Shown: positions 8,315-17,052, counted from the first letter of the stretch. The stretch: DNA of 45,180 nucleotides from an uncultured Lachnospiraceae bacterium (GCA_947628705.1 CANRAZ010000012.1:1-45180), one strand, 5' to 3'. The notes: generated by a model not told the origin, from the sequence alone. Made by a program: numbers and translations.

Positions 8315-8340
8315 TAGCAGTAGCTTTTAGAGCTATGCTA
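8315..8340 (+). promoter_or_regulatory. Dyad/hairpin at the rpsU transcription start
   Basis: TAGCA (8315-8319), one bulged G, TAGCT (8321-8325), a 5-base loop, then AGCTA TGCTA (8331-8340): ten base pairs with a single bulge. It covers the predicted transcription start, so it may work as a DNA operator or, if the start is slightly upstream, as a 5' stem-loop in a ribosomal-protein leader. Confidence 0.5.
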
Positions 8341-8373
8341 ACCTATTCCTAAATCGGAGGGGGGTCAGAAAGA

Positions 8374-8550
8374 ATGTCAAATGTAATCGTTAAAGAAAAC
8401 GAATCACTGGACAGCGCGCTTCGCCGTTTCAAAAGAAACTGTGCAAAAGCAGGCATTCAGCAGGAAATTCGTAAAAGAGAGCATTATGAAAAACCAAGCG
8501 TAAGACGCAAGAAGAAGTCTGAAGCTGCTCGTAAAAGAAAATACAAATAA
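8374..8550 (+). CDS. rpsU: 30S ribosomal protein S21
   Basis: 58 residues, starting [20 protein letters not shown] and ending in the basic tail [15 protein letters not shown], which is diagnostic for bacterial S21. S21 sits on the platform of the small subunit near the anti-Shine-Dalgarno end of 16S rRNA and helps initiation. A very strong Shine-Dalgarno (GGAGGGGGG, 8356-8364) precedes ATG 8374. It has its own promoter, a hairpin at the transcript start and a terminator, so it is a one-gene unit. In many Firmicutes S21 is near yqeY/yqfA and the sporulation gene yqfC, as here with yqfC downstream. Confidence 0.97.
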   Translation: MSNVIVKENESLDSALRRFKRNCAKAGIQQEIRKREHYEKPSVRRKKKSEAARKRKYK

Positions 8551-8562
8551 GTATGTTTAGTC

Positions 8563-8592
8563 AAAAAGCTGTCATTTATGACAGCTTTTTTT
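8563..8592 (+). terminator. Intrinsic terminator after rpsU
   Basis: AAAAAGCTGTCAT / ATGACAGCTTTTT stem with a tight loop, then a T run (8586-8592), 12 bases after the rpsU stop. The A-rich upstream arm also makes it usable in the opposite direction. Confidence 0.92.
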
Positions 8593-8629
8593 CATATCAA
8601 TAACCAGACAGTATTTCTGACAGGTCGAT

Positions 8630-9034
8630 ATGAAACGAAATTTTTCAGACGGACGCAAATATTCAAACGGATGCAAACCCAAGCCTCATTCAAATCTGAA
8701 GGAGGACTTGGCATATATTAAAGCAGAAATCAACAGCACGGAAAAAAAGTGGAAAAAGAATTCGTTCAACAGGACGATGAGAATATCCGAATATTTCAAT
8801 ATACCGCCGGAAGTCTTTTCGAACAATTTTATTATGACGGTTATTGCCGATAATCAGGTGATGATCGAGAACTACGGTAAAATATCCGATTATTCCAATG
8901 AAAAGATAGAAATAAACTGCTGCGGCAAAATTGTAAATATATGCGGTGAATGTCTTAAAATCACCTGTTACACGGAAGATGAGGTGATTATCAAAGGAAA
9001 CGTAAAGAGCATAAATTTCAGCTGCATGAGGTAA
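8630..9034 (+). CDS. yqfC: Sporulation protein YqfC
   Basis: 134 residues of the YabP/YqfC family. The diagnostic part is the C-terminal ~95 residues: a short proline-containing segment (NIPPEVFSNNFIMTVIADNQVMIENY) followed by alternating hydrophobic strands (KIEINCCGKIVNICG, LKITCYTEDEVIIKGNVKSI). The ~45-residue basic N-terminal extension is longer than in the Bacillus protein. The stop codon is followed after 3 bases by yqfD, the same pair found throughout spore formers, where both are made in the mother cell under sigma-E. Biochemical function is unknown. The Shine-Dalgarno is weak (AGG at 8622-8624), so the start is less certain than the identity. Confidence 0.85.
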   Translation: MKRNFSDGRKYSNGCKPKPHSNLKEDLAYIKAEINSTEKKWKKNSFNRTMRISEYFNIPPEVFSNNFIMTVIADNQVMIENYGKISDYSNEKIEINCCGKIVNICGECLKITCYTEDEVIIKGNVKSINFSCMR

Positions 9035-9037
9035 GCT

Positions 9038-10207
9038 GTGAACAAGGTGCTTTTTTATTTCCTCGGATATTATACTGTAAAAATTGAAGGCCTCGGCATA
9101 AAAAGGCTTTTTAAAATGTGCGTCAGTAAAAAAATTGATTTCAGGAATCTGATCGTACAGGAAAAATATATATGTGCAGACGTATGCAGCAGTGATTACA
9201 GGCTCCTTCTGAATCTTGTTGAAAAAACAGGAACAAAAATAACGGTAATTGACAGACACGGTCTGCCGGCTGTTTTAAGATTTCTGTCTGTACATAAATA
9301 TTATGTTTTTCTTGCCTGTATGGTTGCAGGCATTTTTTATTATTTAAATACAAGGCTTCTTGCGTTTGAAATTACGGGAAATTCGTCATTGACCGACGAG
9401 ACATTAGTCAGGCAGCTTGAGCTTGAGGGCATATCGCGTTATTCGGATATACGTAAGGTGAATTGCAGCGAGCTCGAGGAAAAGCTTATTAAAAACAACA
9501 GCATTATAAAGTGGTGCAGCATATACACAAGCGGTAACCTGCTCTATGTTCTTATAGATGAGGAATACGGAATCGAGGCAGGAGTTACCGAGAGGAGCAA
9601 CTATTATTCAAGCGTATACGGAACCGTAAAAAGCATATATGTGAGAAGCGGTTATCCGACAGTTAAGCCGGGAGATTTGGTTAAGCCGGGAGATTTGCTG
9701 CTTACAGGCGAAATCCCCATAACAAACGTCTACGACGAGGTGCTTGGTACCAGAAACGTTATCCCTGACGGAGATATCGTAATAGATTTTAATGCTGTTT
9801 CACAGATAATACAGCCCTATAAAACAAGTATGAGAGTTTATAACGGCGAAATAAAAAAGGGCTTTGAAATTTCAATGTTTAATAATAAACTTTTTTCATA
9901 TGTACCTAGTATTTCATATGATACATGTGATATAATATCAGAGAATGCGGTCATAGGAATATTCAATTTTTCGCTTCCGCTTGAGCTGACGACCTATAGG
10001 GTTTACAACGTTTCGATGCAGGAAAAAAATTATACGTATGAAACCGCAGAGAGGCTTTTGCTTGAGAAATACGGAAGAGTAAAGGATTCCTACGCAGCGT
10101 CGGGCTACACCCTGCTGCAAGAGGATTACGAGCTTTCGCCTTCTGCGGAATGTCTGACGCTTACCTATAAATTTCAGGCAGAAGGACCTGCGTATTATTG
10201 CGACTGA
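9038..10207 (+). CDS. yqfD: Sporulation protein YqfD
   Basis: 389 residues starting at GTG with GAGGTAAG just upstream, 3 bases after yqfC. YqfD is a stage IV sporulation membrane protein made in the mother cell; its molecular role is not settled. The architecture fits the family: a cytoplasmic N-terminal domain (1-85), one transmembrane helix at about 88-106, a POTRA/FtsQ-like segment beginning FEITGNSSLTDETLVRQLE, and a C-terminal domain outside the mother cell cytoplasm. At residues 209-220 the hexapeptide VKPGDL occurs twice, encoded by a perfect 18-bp tandem duplication (9662-9697). The family normally has a similar degenerate pair (V-x-GD-x-V-x-x-G), so the protein remains normal. Confidence 0.9.
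   Translation: MNKVLFYFLGYYTVKIEGLGIKRLFKMCVSKKIDFRNLIVQEKYICADVCSSDYRLLLNLVEKTGTKITVIDRHGLPAVLRFLSVHKYYVFLACMVAGIFYYLNTRLLAFEITGNSSLTDETLVRQLELEGISRYSDIRKVNCSELEEKLIKNNSIIKWCSIYTSGNLLYVLIDEEYGIEAGVTERSNYYSSVYGTVKSIYVRSGYPTVKPGDLVKPGDLLLTGEIPITNVYDEVLGTRNVIPDGDIVIDFNAVSQIIQPYKTSMRVYNGEIKKGFEISMFNNKLFSYVPSISYDTCDIISENAVIGIFNFSLPLELTTYRVYNVSMQEKNYTYETAERLLLEKYGRVKDSYAASGYTLLQEDYELSPSAECLTLTYKFQAEGPAYYCD
9662..9697 (+). repeat. Perfect 18-bp tandem duplication inside yqfD
   Basis: GTTAAGCCGGGAGATTTG occurs twice back to back (9662-9679, 9680-9697), in frame, encoding VKPGDL-VKPGDL. A perfect repeat at DNA level suggests recent duplication or gene conversion over a naturally repetitive motif. 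Confidence 0.95.
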
Positions 10208-10303
10208 CGACGGCTTGCAGGCGATGGCGCCGTGAATGTACGGCCGGCGTGAATTCATATTCATTAACCGATGATACGTGTTTATCGGACGGGAGGATAA
10301 GGT

Positions 10304-11293
10304 TTGATAAAAAGCATTACTGACATTGAATCAAAGCATATTAAAAATATTTTTGGCGAGTATGACAAAAACGCCAAAATAATTGAAAAAACGCTTCATG
10401 TAACGCTGATTCAGAGGGAAAATGAGCTTAAGATAGTCGGTGAGGACGGACCGGTTAAAAATGCTGCGGAATGTATTTCAAGCCTTTATGAGCTTTCAAA
10501 AAGAGGAAGCCTGATTACCGAACAAAGCGTCACCTACAGTATTGCCCTGTGTGCGGAAAAGAATCCGGGAGCATTGATTGAAATAGACAAGGATCTGATA
10601 TGTCACACTGTCAACGGTAAACCGGTCAAACCTAAAACTCTTGGTCAGAAGAATTACATTGACAATATTCGTGATAAAATGATAGTTTTCGGTATCGGGC
10701 CTGCCGGTACCGGAAAAACCTATCTGGCAATGGCCGCCGCAATAACGGCGTTTAAGAATGACGGGGTGGGCAGGATAATACTTACTCGTCCTGCGATAGA
10801 AGCAGGAGAGAAGCTGGGCTTCTTGCCCGGAGATCTACAGAGCAAGATCGACCCTTACCTCCGACCTCTTTACGATGCGCTTTATCAGATAATGGGAGCT
10901 GAATCCTTTCAGAAAAATTCGGAAAAGGGTTTGATTGAGGTCGCGCCTCTTGCTTATATGAGAGGAAGAACTCTTGACAATGCGTTTATTATTCTGGACG
11001 AGGCGCAGAACACAACGCCTGCCCAGATGAAAATGTTTTTGACAAGAATCGGCTTCGGCTCAAAGGTGGTTATCACAGGTGACCTGACGCAGAAGGATTT
11101 GCTGGAGGGACAGACCTCGGGTCTTGAGGTTGCCCTTAAGGTTCTTTCCGATATTGACGAAATAGGCTTCGTAAGGCTTACCAGTAACGATGTAGTAAGG
11201 CATCCGCTTGTACAAAAAATTGTACAGGCCTATGAAAAATATGAGGACAGGCTCAAGGGAAAAAACGTTAAAAAGCAGGGAGGCAGAAAATGA
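10304..11293 (+). CDS. phoH: PhoH-like ATPase (PhoH/YbeZ)
   Basis: 329 residues, a typical cytosolic PhoH (YbeZ) protein. Walker A GPAGTGKT at 132-139, Walker B FIILDEAQNTTPAQ around 228-241. YbeZ-type ATPases work with the endoribonuclease YbeY in rRNA maturation and ribosome quality control, and the ybeY gene overlaps its stop codon here by 4 bases. The start is TTG at 10304, supported by GGGAGG at 10291-10296; there is no better ATG. A small hairpin (CCGAT 10268-10272, ATCGG 10284-10288) sits just before the Shine-Dalgarno. Function of the family is partly inferred from the YbeY partnership. Confidence 0.95.
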   Translation: MIKSITDIESKHIKNIFGEYDKNAKIIEKTLHVTLIQRENELKIVGEDGPVKNAAECISSLYELSKRGSLITEQSVTYSIALCAEKNPGALIEIDKDLICHTVNGKPVKPKTLGQKNYIDNIRDKMIVFGIGPAGTGKTYLAMAAAITAFKNDGVGRIILTRPAIEAGEKLGFLPGDLQSKIDPYLRPLYDALYQIMGAESFQKNSEKGLIEVAPLAYMRGRTLDNAFIILDEAQNTTPAQMKMFLTRIGFGSKVVITGDLTQKDLLEGQTSGLEVALKVLSDIDEIGFVRLTSNDVVRHPLVQKIVQAYEKYEDRLKGKNVKKQGGRK

Positions 11294-11796
11294 CGGCGGA
11301 GATCGTAAACGAAACGGAGATGTTTGCTGAATTTGATTTTAAATCCTTGTTTGAAAGGGTTATTTCCGCTGTCGCAGACTATGTAAGGTGTCCTTATGAA
11401 GTAAGCGTCGGCATATTGCTTACTGACGATGATTCAATACATGAAATCAACAGAGCGGAAAGAAAAATCGATTCTTCCACAGATGTGCTTTCCTTTCCGA
11501 TGATAGAATATGAGCGCGCCGGAGATTTTTCAGTCGTTTCAGAGGAGGATATTTCTTTTTTTGACCCCGATACCGGCGAACTCCTGCTTGGCGATATAGT
11601 GATAAGCCTTGAGACCGCAAGCAGACAGGCTGAAAGCTACAACCATTCCTTTACGCGCGAGGCTGCGTTTTTGTGCGCTCACAGTATGCTCCACCTTTTT
11701 GGCTATGACCACGAGGAGGATTCGGAGCGTGCCGAAATGGAAAGAATGCAGGAAGAAATTTTGAAGGGAATCAATATTACCAGAGATTATGAGTAA
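11290..11796 (+). CDS. ybeY: Endoribonuclease YbeY (16S rRNA maturation factor)
   Basis: 168 residues. The metal-binding signature HSMLHLFGYDH (H131, H135, H141) is the UPF0054/YbeY active site that holds zinc; SSTDVLSFP is the second conserved block. YbeY takes part in 16S rRNA 3'-end maturation and in removing defective 70S ribosomes. It overlaps phoH by ATGA and is itself overlapped by 8 bases by the next gene, so translation of the three genes is coupled. The insertion SVVSEEDISFFDPDTG (about 81-96) between the blocks is common in clostridial homologues. Confidence 0.95.
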   Translation: MTAEIVNETEMFAEFDFKSLFERVISAVADYVRCPYEVSVGILLTDDDSIHEINRAERKIDSSTDVLSFPMIEYERAGDFSVVSEEDISFFDPDTGELLLGDIVISLETASRQAESYNHSFTREAAFLCAHSMLHLFGYDHEEDSERAEMERMQEEILKGINITRDYE

Positions 11797-13402
11797 TGAT
11801 ACATTAAAGAAAAATGTAATCGTTCAGGGTTCGATCCTTGCAATGGCTTCAATCATTGTAAGGGTAATCGGACTTTTTTACCGCATACCTCTTACCAGAA
11901 TTTTAGGCGACACGGGCATGGGGTATTACGGTTATGCCTATGAGATCTACAATCTGGTGCTTATCCTGTCCTCGTACAGCCTGCCTTTGTCAGTTTCAAA
12001 GCTTGTGTCGGCGAGAATAGTAAAGAAAGAGTACAAAAACTGCTTCAGGGTTTTTAAGTTTTCGCTTGCCTTCGGCGCTTTTGTAGGCTTAATCGGAACT
12101 CTTGTTTTATACCTTGCGGCCGAACCCTACGCAAAGCTTATTTCAAACGAAAATGTCGCCGTTTCAATAAAAGTACTTGCTCCGACTATATTTGTTTTTT
12201 CGATTTTAGGAGTGTTCAGAGGCTTTTTTCAGGGGCACAGCAACATGGTTCCGACTGCTGTTTCTCAGGTGGCAGAGCAGATCGTAAACGCTTTGGTGAG
12301 CATAGCTGCGCCGCTGCTTATTATTTTCCTTACCTACCGTGAAAACTACAGGCTTGAATCGGCGGGCGCTACTTTCGGTACGTTAATGGGCGCGGTATCG
12401 GCTCTTGTCGTTCTGGCTCTTGTTTTTCTGTATAACAGAAAGGTTATCAGAAAACGTCTTTCACGGGACTTATCAGATGAATATGAAAGCTACAAGCACA
12501 TATGCTATGTGCTGTTGATTACTGCCATACCAGTCATAATCAGTCAGACGATATATCAGATAGGCGGTTTTATTGACAGCGTAATTTTTAACGGCGTATT
12601 GACTAAAAAAGGAATGGAAGAGGAGGTAAGAAGCGCGGTCTGGGGAATATATTCCAATAAATACAGGCTTCTTACAAACGTTCCTATTGCAGTTGCCAGC
12701 GCAATGGGCACCGCAATAGTTCCAACGCTTATTTCTGAATATGTGATCGGAAACATTGACAATGTTAAGCAAAAGATATCTACGGTTGTTAAATTCAACA
12801 TGATAATCGCCTTTCCGTCTGCTGCAGGGCTTATCGCGCTTGCAAAGCCTATTTTGCTACTGCTTTTTGGTGACGGGAAGCAGTTAAGCGCGTCTATGCT
12901 TCAAATTGGCGGAATCTGCGTCGTCTTCTTTGCGCTTTCTACCGTAACCAACGGGATTTTACAGGGCATAAACAGAATGAGCCTGCCGGTAATACATTCG
13001 GCAATTTCACTTGTCATTCATATCCCTCTCCTGTATATTCTGCTTAAATTTACGAACTTGGGAGTAAATGCCCTTGTAATATGCAACTGCCTGTTCCCTT
13101 TTGTTGTCTGCGTACTTAACTGGATCTCCGTCAAGAAAAAACTGGATTACAGACAGGAGGTTTTAAGAACTTTTATTCTGCCTTTTATCTGTTCGGCAAT
13201 TATGGGAGTCTTTGCTTTCTGTCTTTCGGTTCTTTTGAAGCCGATCGGCAATATTTTATCAACCCTCATCGTTATCGCTCTTGCAGTGCTTGTTTATTTC
13301 TTCCTTTTGATCAAGCTTAAAGCAGTGACGAGAGAGGAACTGCTTGCAATGCCGAAGGGAGGAGTTTTAGTGAGAATATTCACTAAAATTAAACTTTTAT
13401 GA
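11789..13402 (+). CDS. SpoVB-like lipid flippase (MOP superfamily)
   Basis: 537 residues with about 14 predicted transmembrane helices and the pattern of the MviN/SpoVB/polysaccharide transporter branch: ILAMASIIVRVIGLFYRIPL near the start, GFFQGHSNMVPTAVSQVAEQ at about 148-167 and GILQGINRMSLPVIHS near 391. Members move undecaprenyl-linked precursors across the membrane; SpoVB is needed for spore cortex peptidoglycan. Its position immediately after yqfC-yqfD-phoH-ybeY fits a sporulation role, but clostridia have several paralogues and a vegetative lipid II or polysaccharide flippase cannot be excluded. It overlaps ybeY by 8 bases and starts at ATG. Confidence 0.85.
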   Translation: MSNDTLKKNVIVQGSILAMASIIVRVIGLFYRIPLTRILGDTGMGYYGYAYEIYNLVLILSSYSLPLSVSKLVSARIVKKEYKNCFRVFKFSLAFGAFVGLIGTLVLYLAAEPYAKLISNENVAVSIKVLAPTIFVFSILGVFRGFFQGHSNMVPTAVSQVAEQIVNALVSIAAPLLIIFLTYRENYRLESAGATFGTLMGAVSALVVLALVFLYNRKVIRKRLSRDLSDEYESYKHICYVLLITAIPVIISQTIYQIGGFIDSVIFNGVLTKKGMEEEVRSAVWGIYSNKYRLLTNVPIAVASAMGTAIVPTLISEYVIGNIDNVKQKISTVVKFNMIIAFPSAAGLIALAKPILLLLFGDGKQLSASMLQIGGICVVFFALSTVTNGILQGINRMSLPVIHSAISLVIHIPLLYILLKFTNLGVNALVICNCLFPFVVCVLNWISVKKKLDYRQEVLRTFILPFICSAIMGVFAFCLSVLLKPIGNILSTLIVIALAVLVYFFLLIKLKAVTREELLAMPKGGVLVRIFTKIKLL

Positions 13403-13477
13403 TTATACTTCAGCACGGCATTTTATTATGGCCTGTAAAAAAATATAATTTTTGAATACGGTGCTGCCAGATGGGGA

Positions 13478-13513
13478 ATACTTCTCACAAAAATATAAAT
13501 AACGGAGAAGTAT
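13478..13513 (+). promoter_or_regulatory. Hairpin that buries the Shine-Dalgarno of the following gene
   Basis: ATACTTCTC (13478-13486) is perfectly complementary to GAGAAGTAT (13505-13513), with an 18-base A/U-rich loop. The second arm contains most of the Shine-Dalgarno GGAGAAG and ends on the base before ATG 13514. In RNA this would hide the ribosome site; as DNA it could be an operator. A TATAAT lies at 13444-13449 but has no good -35. Confidence 0.6.
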
Positions 13514-14050
13514 ATGAAAAATTATATTAACATAACCCTGTTAAGCATACTTATAATACTCAGCACAGTTTATTTCTTTAATTTCCGTAAGCTCATAATG
13601 CTTCAGGCACAGGAGGTCAACGAGCTTTATGACGCAATGAATAATAAGATGGACACGCTTGACGAAATAAACGAGGCGTTTTCCGGAATGCAGATACCGG
13701 TTCTGTCAGCAACGCCGACGCCAACGCCGGGCATAACAAACGGCGCTTGGGACGGTAATAAAGAGAATATTACAGGGGGCGCGGCATGGCAGGGCGGAGC
13801 TGAAGGTTCAGGCGGCACAGGAAGCAGTGTGGAAACCGCAAATCCTAATGCAGAGGTGCTGGACGGTTACTACATTACATTAATTGATAACAGGATTGCC
13901 GTAACCATGGGAGACAGGAAAACCGTGGTTGAAAATACGGATATTTCAGCCGAAGAGCTTGGAGATTCAGATATCGACAAGCTGCGGGAGGGCATATTCG
14001 CCGAGGATATAATGACGGTTTTCGGCATACTTGAATCTCTTTCAAGCTGA
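13514..14050 (+). CDS. Small membrane-anchored protein with BofC-like C-terminal domain
   Basis: 178 residues: a signal anchor at about 5-23, a short heptad-like stretch (QEVNELYDAMNNKMDTLDEIN), a Pro/Thr and Gly-rich linker (ATPTPTPG onward, about 66-110), and a compact C-terminal domain (about 116-178). The latter reads YYITLIDNRIAVTMGD, then EELGDSDIDKLREGI and a final short helix. That layout (strand pair, polar turn, DxxxLxxGI, helix) resembles the BofC C-terminal-like domain found in many clostridial membrane proteins. The match is from memory of the pattern and is not secure. Function unknown; position downstream of sporulation genes suggests but does not prove an envelope or spore role. 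Confidence 0.6.
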   Translation: MKNYINITLLSILIILSTVYFFNFRKLIMLQAQEVNELYDAMNNKMDTLDEINEAFSGMQIPVLSATPTPTPGITNGAWDGNKENITGGAAWQGGAEGSGGTGSSVETANPNAEVLDGYYITLIDNRIAVTMGDRKTVVENTDISAEELGDSDIDKLREGIFAEDIMTVFGILESLSS

Positions 14051-14094
14051 CGGTATATTTTCAGAGAGTGAATCGGAAAACAGCGGAGGAAGCC

Positions 14095-15309
14095 ATGTCG
14101 GATGTAATTATAATCGGAGGAGGCGCCGCAGGACTAATGAGTGCTGCGGTTTCGGCCAGAAACGGTAATGAGGTTACCTTAATAGACAGCAACGCCAAGC
14201 TTGGAAGGAAAATATATGCAACGGGCAACGGACGCTGCAATTTTACTAATCTTTCCTTTGATTCAGACTGCTTTAGGGGAAGCAGTCCGGAGTTCGCTTA
14301 CAGAGCCTTCAGGAAATTTAATAATTACAGACTGATAGATTTTTTTGAAGAGCTTGGAATGCTGCACAGGGAAATAAACGGCTATGTCTATCCAAACTCC
14401 GAACAGGCGTCCTCAGTCGTGGAAATCCTTCTGGCTGAGCTTCGGAGGCTGTCAGTCAGAACAGTAACCGATGAAAAAATCTCCGATATAAAAAGAAAGG
14501 GAGACGGGTTTCTTTGCGCAGGAGCCGACAGAAGCTACGAAGCCTCGAATGTTATAGTGGCTGCAGGAGGACTGGCAAGTCCTGTGCACGGAAGCGACGG
14601 AAGCATTTACGAGGCGTGCAGACGCCTCGGACACAGCTTCGTTACGCAGGTTCCGGCTCTTGTAAATCTGAAATTTAAAGATAAAAAGCTGTCTTCTCTG
14701 GCAGGCGTAAGACTCAGGTGCGGATTAAGGCTTTTTATTGACGGTGAACCGCTCTATAGTGAAAACGGAGAGATTATTTTTAATAAGGATAATATCAGCG
14801 GTATTCCCGTAATGCAGATAAGCAGATTCGCTTCCTATGCTGTTTTGGAAAAAAAGCCGGTCTCAGTACATATTGATATCCTTGATTCATACACGCAGGA
14901 TGAGGTATACGGACTTATCAGGGAAAGGATTTACGGCGTTTATTCAGGCAAAAAAACGGCATATGAAACTCTCACAGGCTTAATTAACGGACGGCTGCTG
15001 GATTATATGCTGAAATCTGCCGGAATAAATCCCGAAAAACCTGCGTCGCGAATAAAACCTTCTGAACTGAATATGTTGTCGCGCCTTTTTAAGGATTTCG
15101 TAATTGAAATCAAATGTCCCGGTGATTTTTCCTCTGCGCAGGTTACTGCCGGAGGAATCAATACCGCCGAGATAAATGATACCATGGAGTCAAAGCTTAT
15201 AAGCGGACTGTATTTTGCAGGCGAAATTTTGGATATTGACGGAGCCTGCGGGGGTTATAACCTGCAATGGGCTTTTACGTCAGGATATATTGCAGGAATG
15301 CTCAAATGA
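14095..15309 (+). CDS. BaiN/HI0933-family flavoprotein oxidoreductase
   Basis: 404 residues. The N-terminus VIIIGGGAAGLMSAAVSARNG is the FAD dinucleotide-binding fold; LIDSNAKLGRKIYATGNGRCNFTN is the second diagnostic block of the HI0933/YhiN family, and the end FAGEILDIDGACGGYNLQWAFTSG is its FAD-binding C-terminal motif. Family members are NAD(P)/FAD-dependent oxidoreductases; one (BaiN) has been linked to bile-acid reduction, but most have no assigned substrate. I start at ATG 14095 because CGGAGGA ends 6 bases before it; an in-frame GTG at 14068 has no Shine-Dalgarno. It is followed by a second flavoprotein gene, probably co-transcribed. Confidence 0.9.
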   Translation: MSDVIIIGGGAAGLMSAAVSARNGNEVTLIDSNAKLGRKIYATGNGRCNFTNLSFDSDCFRGSSPEFAYRAFRKFNNYRLIDFFEELGMLHREINGYVYPNSEQASSVVEILLAELRRLSVRTVTDEKISDIKRKGDGFLCAGADRSYEASNVIVAAGGLASPVHGSDGSIYEACRRLGHSFVTQVPALVNLKFKDKKLSSLAGVRLRCGLRLFIDGEPLYSENGEIIFNKDNISGIPVMQISRFASYAVLEKKPVSVHIDILDSYTQDEVYGLIRERIYGVYSGKKTAYETLTGLINGRLLDYMLKSAGINPEKPASRIKPSELNMLSRLFKDFVIEIKCPGDFSSAQVTAGGINTAEINDTMESKLISGLYFAGEILDIDGACGGYNLQWAFTSGYIAGMLK

Positions 15310-15362
15310 ATTTTGAATAAAGAGTTCCGGATGTTCAGACCATCAGGTAATTAGGAGGAATG

Positions 15363-17048
15363 ATGTACAGAATACACCAGATAAAGCTTCCAATCGGGCA
15401 CGGTGAAAACGAGCTGAAAAAAGCAATACTGGATTTTCTTGGAATTAATGAAGCCGGTTTGGTTTCGTATTCAGTGTTTAAACGCTCAATAGACGCAAGG
15501 AAAAAACCTGAACTTTTTTACATATATGCAGTCGATGTCGAGCTTAAAGAGGAATTAAGCCCCAAAAGCCTTAAACGGTTTAAGCCCAATGAGCTGAGTA
15601 TAACGGAGAAATATAAATTTACCGTGCCAAGGGTATCAGGTGATTTCAGCCGCTGCGCGGCTCAGGATAATAAACAGGGCTATAACCCTCAAAAACCATA
15701 TGATGAAGCATTAAACGTACAGCCTGAAATCCGTCCTGTAGTTATCGGATTGGGGCCTGCCGGACTTTTTTGCTCATATATACTTGCACTTGCAGGGCTA
15801 AGACCGCTGTGCTTTGAAAGAGGAGAGGACGCAGATAAAAGAATTCAGGATATTGAAGCCTTTTTTAACGGCGAGGCGTTAAAGCCTGAATCCAACGTGT
15901 GCTTTGGAGAGGGCGGAGCCGGTACCTTTTCGGACGGAAAGCTTAACACTCTTGTCAAGGACAGGGACGGCAAGGGACGTTTTGTGCTTGAAACCTTCGT
16001 CAAATTTGGCGCAGATAAAAGCATTTTGTACGACGCAAAGCCTCATATCGGCACTGACAGGCTTGTAAATATCGTTAAGTCCATGCGGCGTGAGATCATC
16101 AGACTTGGCGGAGAGGTGCATTTCAGGCACAGGCTGGAGGATCTGGAAATTGAAAACGGAGCGCTGTCATATGTAAAAGTGAACGGCGAAAAAATTTCTG
16201 CAAAGCAATGCGTTATGGCGACAGGACACAGCGCAAGAGACGTTTTTTCCATGCTGTATTCCAAGGGAGCAATGATGCAGCCTAAGGCATTTGCAATAGG
16301 CGTAAGGGCGGTTCACAGCCAGTCCCTGATTGATGAAAGTCAGTACGGAAAGCAGTCCTGTAGGCTTCCTCCGGCTTCGTACAAGCTGACTCACACATGT
16401 AAAAACGGAAGAGGAGTTTACTCATTTTGTATGTGTCCGGGCGGCTATGTCGTAAATGCTTCAACCGAAGAAAACGGAACGGTTGTCAACGGAATGAGCT
16501 ATTCAGGAAGGGACAGCGGCTATGCAAACGCCGCGATAATATGCACAGTAACTCCGGAGGATTATGAACAAGGCGGCTTTGGGAGCCACCCGCTTTCAGG
16601 AGTTGAGTTCCAGAGGAAATATGAAAGGCTGGCTTACGAGGCCGGCGGCGGATTTATTCCGGCACAGGAGCTTGGGGATTTTAGAAAAAAGGCGTCTCAG
16701 CATACCCGTAAATTTGAACCGGAAACAAAGCCTTCGGTTAAGGGCAGAATTAAATTTTCTGATTTAACAGCCTGCCTTCCGGATTTTGTTTCCGAGAGCA
16801 TCGCAGAGGCGATGAGCGCCTTTGATAGGAAAATAAAAGGATTCGGCGCAGACGACGTCCTTTTGCTTGGAGTGGAAACAAGAACCTCAAGTCCTGTCAG
16901 AATCGTCAGAAACGGCGAGCTGCAATGTGAGAAAATCAAGGGGCTTTATCCGTGCGGCGAGGGAGCGGGATATGCCGGCGGCATCATGTCGGCGGCGCTT
17001 GACGGAATAAAAATTGCAGAAAAAATAATCAGCCAAAAAGGAGAGTAA
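15363..17048 (+). CDS. FAD-dependent dehydrogenase, COG2509 family
   Basis: 561 residues. Unlike its neighbour it has an N-terminal domain of about 110 residues (SVFKRSIDARKKPELFYIYAVDVEL) before the FAD fold VVIGLGPAGLFCSYILALAG at about 125-144. CFGEGGAGTFSDGKLNT and the C-terminal LYPCGEGAGYAGGIMSAALD are conserved marks of this clostridial flavoprotein group. Substrate unknown. Two ATGs, 15360 and 15363, follow AGGAGG (15353-15358); the second has more usable spacing and is chosen, the difference being one residue. The next gene begins 4 bases after its stop, so it is in an operon with the cyclo-ligase and probably miaB. Confidence 0.9.
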   Translation: MYRIHQIKLPIGHGENELKKAILDFLGINEAGLVSYSVFKRSIDARKKPELFYIYAVDVELKEELSPKSLKRFKPNELSITEKYKFTVPRVSGDFSRCAAQDNKQGYNPQKPYDEALNVQPEIRPVVIGLGPAGLFCSYILALAGLRPLCFERGEDADKRIQDIEAFFNGEALKPESNVCFGEGGAGTFSDGKLNTLVKDRDGKGRFVLETFVKFGADKSILYDAKPHIGTDRLVNIVKSMRREIIRLGGEVHFRHRLEDLEIENGALSYVKVNGEKISAKQCVMATGHSARDVFSMLYSKGAMMQPKAFAIGVRAVHSQSLIDESQYGKQSCRLPPASYKLTHTCKNGRGVYSFCMCPGGYVVNASTEENGTVVNGMSYSGRDSGYANAAIICTVTPEDYEQGGFGSHPLSGVEFQRKYERLAYEAGGGFIPAQELGDFRKKASQHTRKFEPETKPSVKGRIKFSDLTACLPDFVSESIAEAMSAFDRKIKGFGADDVLLLGVETRTSSPVRIVRNGELQCEKIKGLYPCGEGAGYAGGIMSAALDGIKIAEKIISQKGE

Positions 17049-17052
17049 GGTT

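Noticed and set aside
8690-9259. 189-codon frame antisense to yqfC/yqfD
   Set aside because: Crosses two genes recognised on the other strand, with no start signal or recognisable domain.
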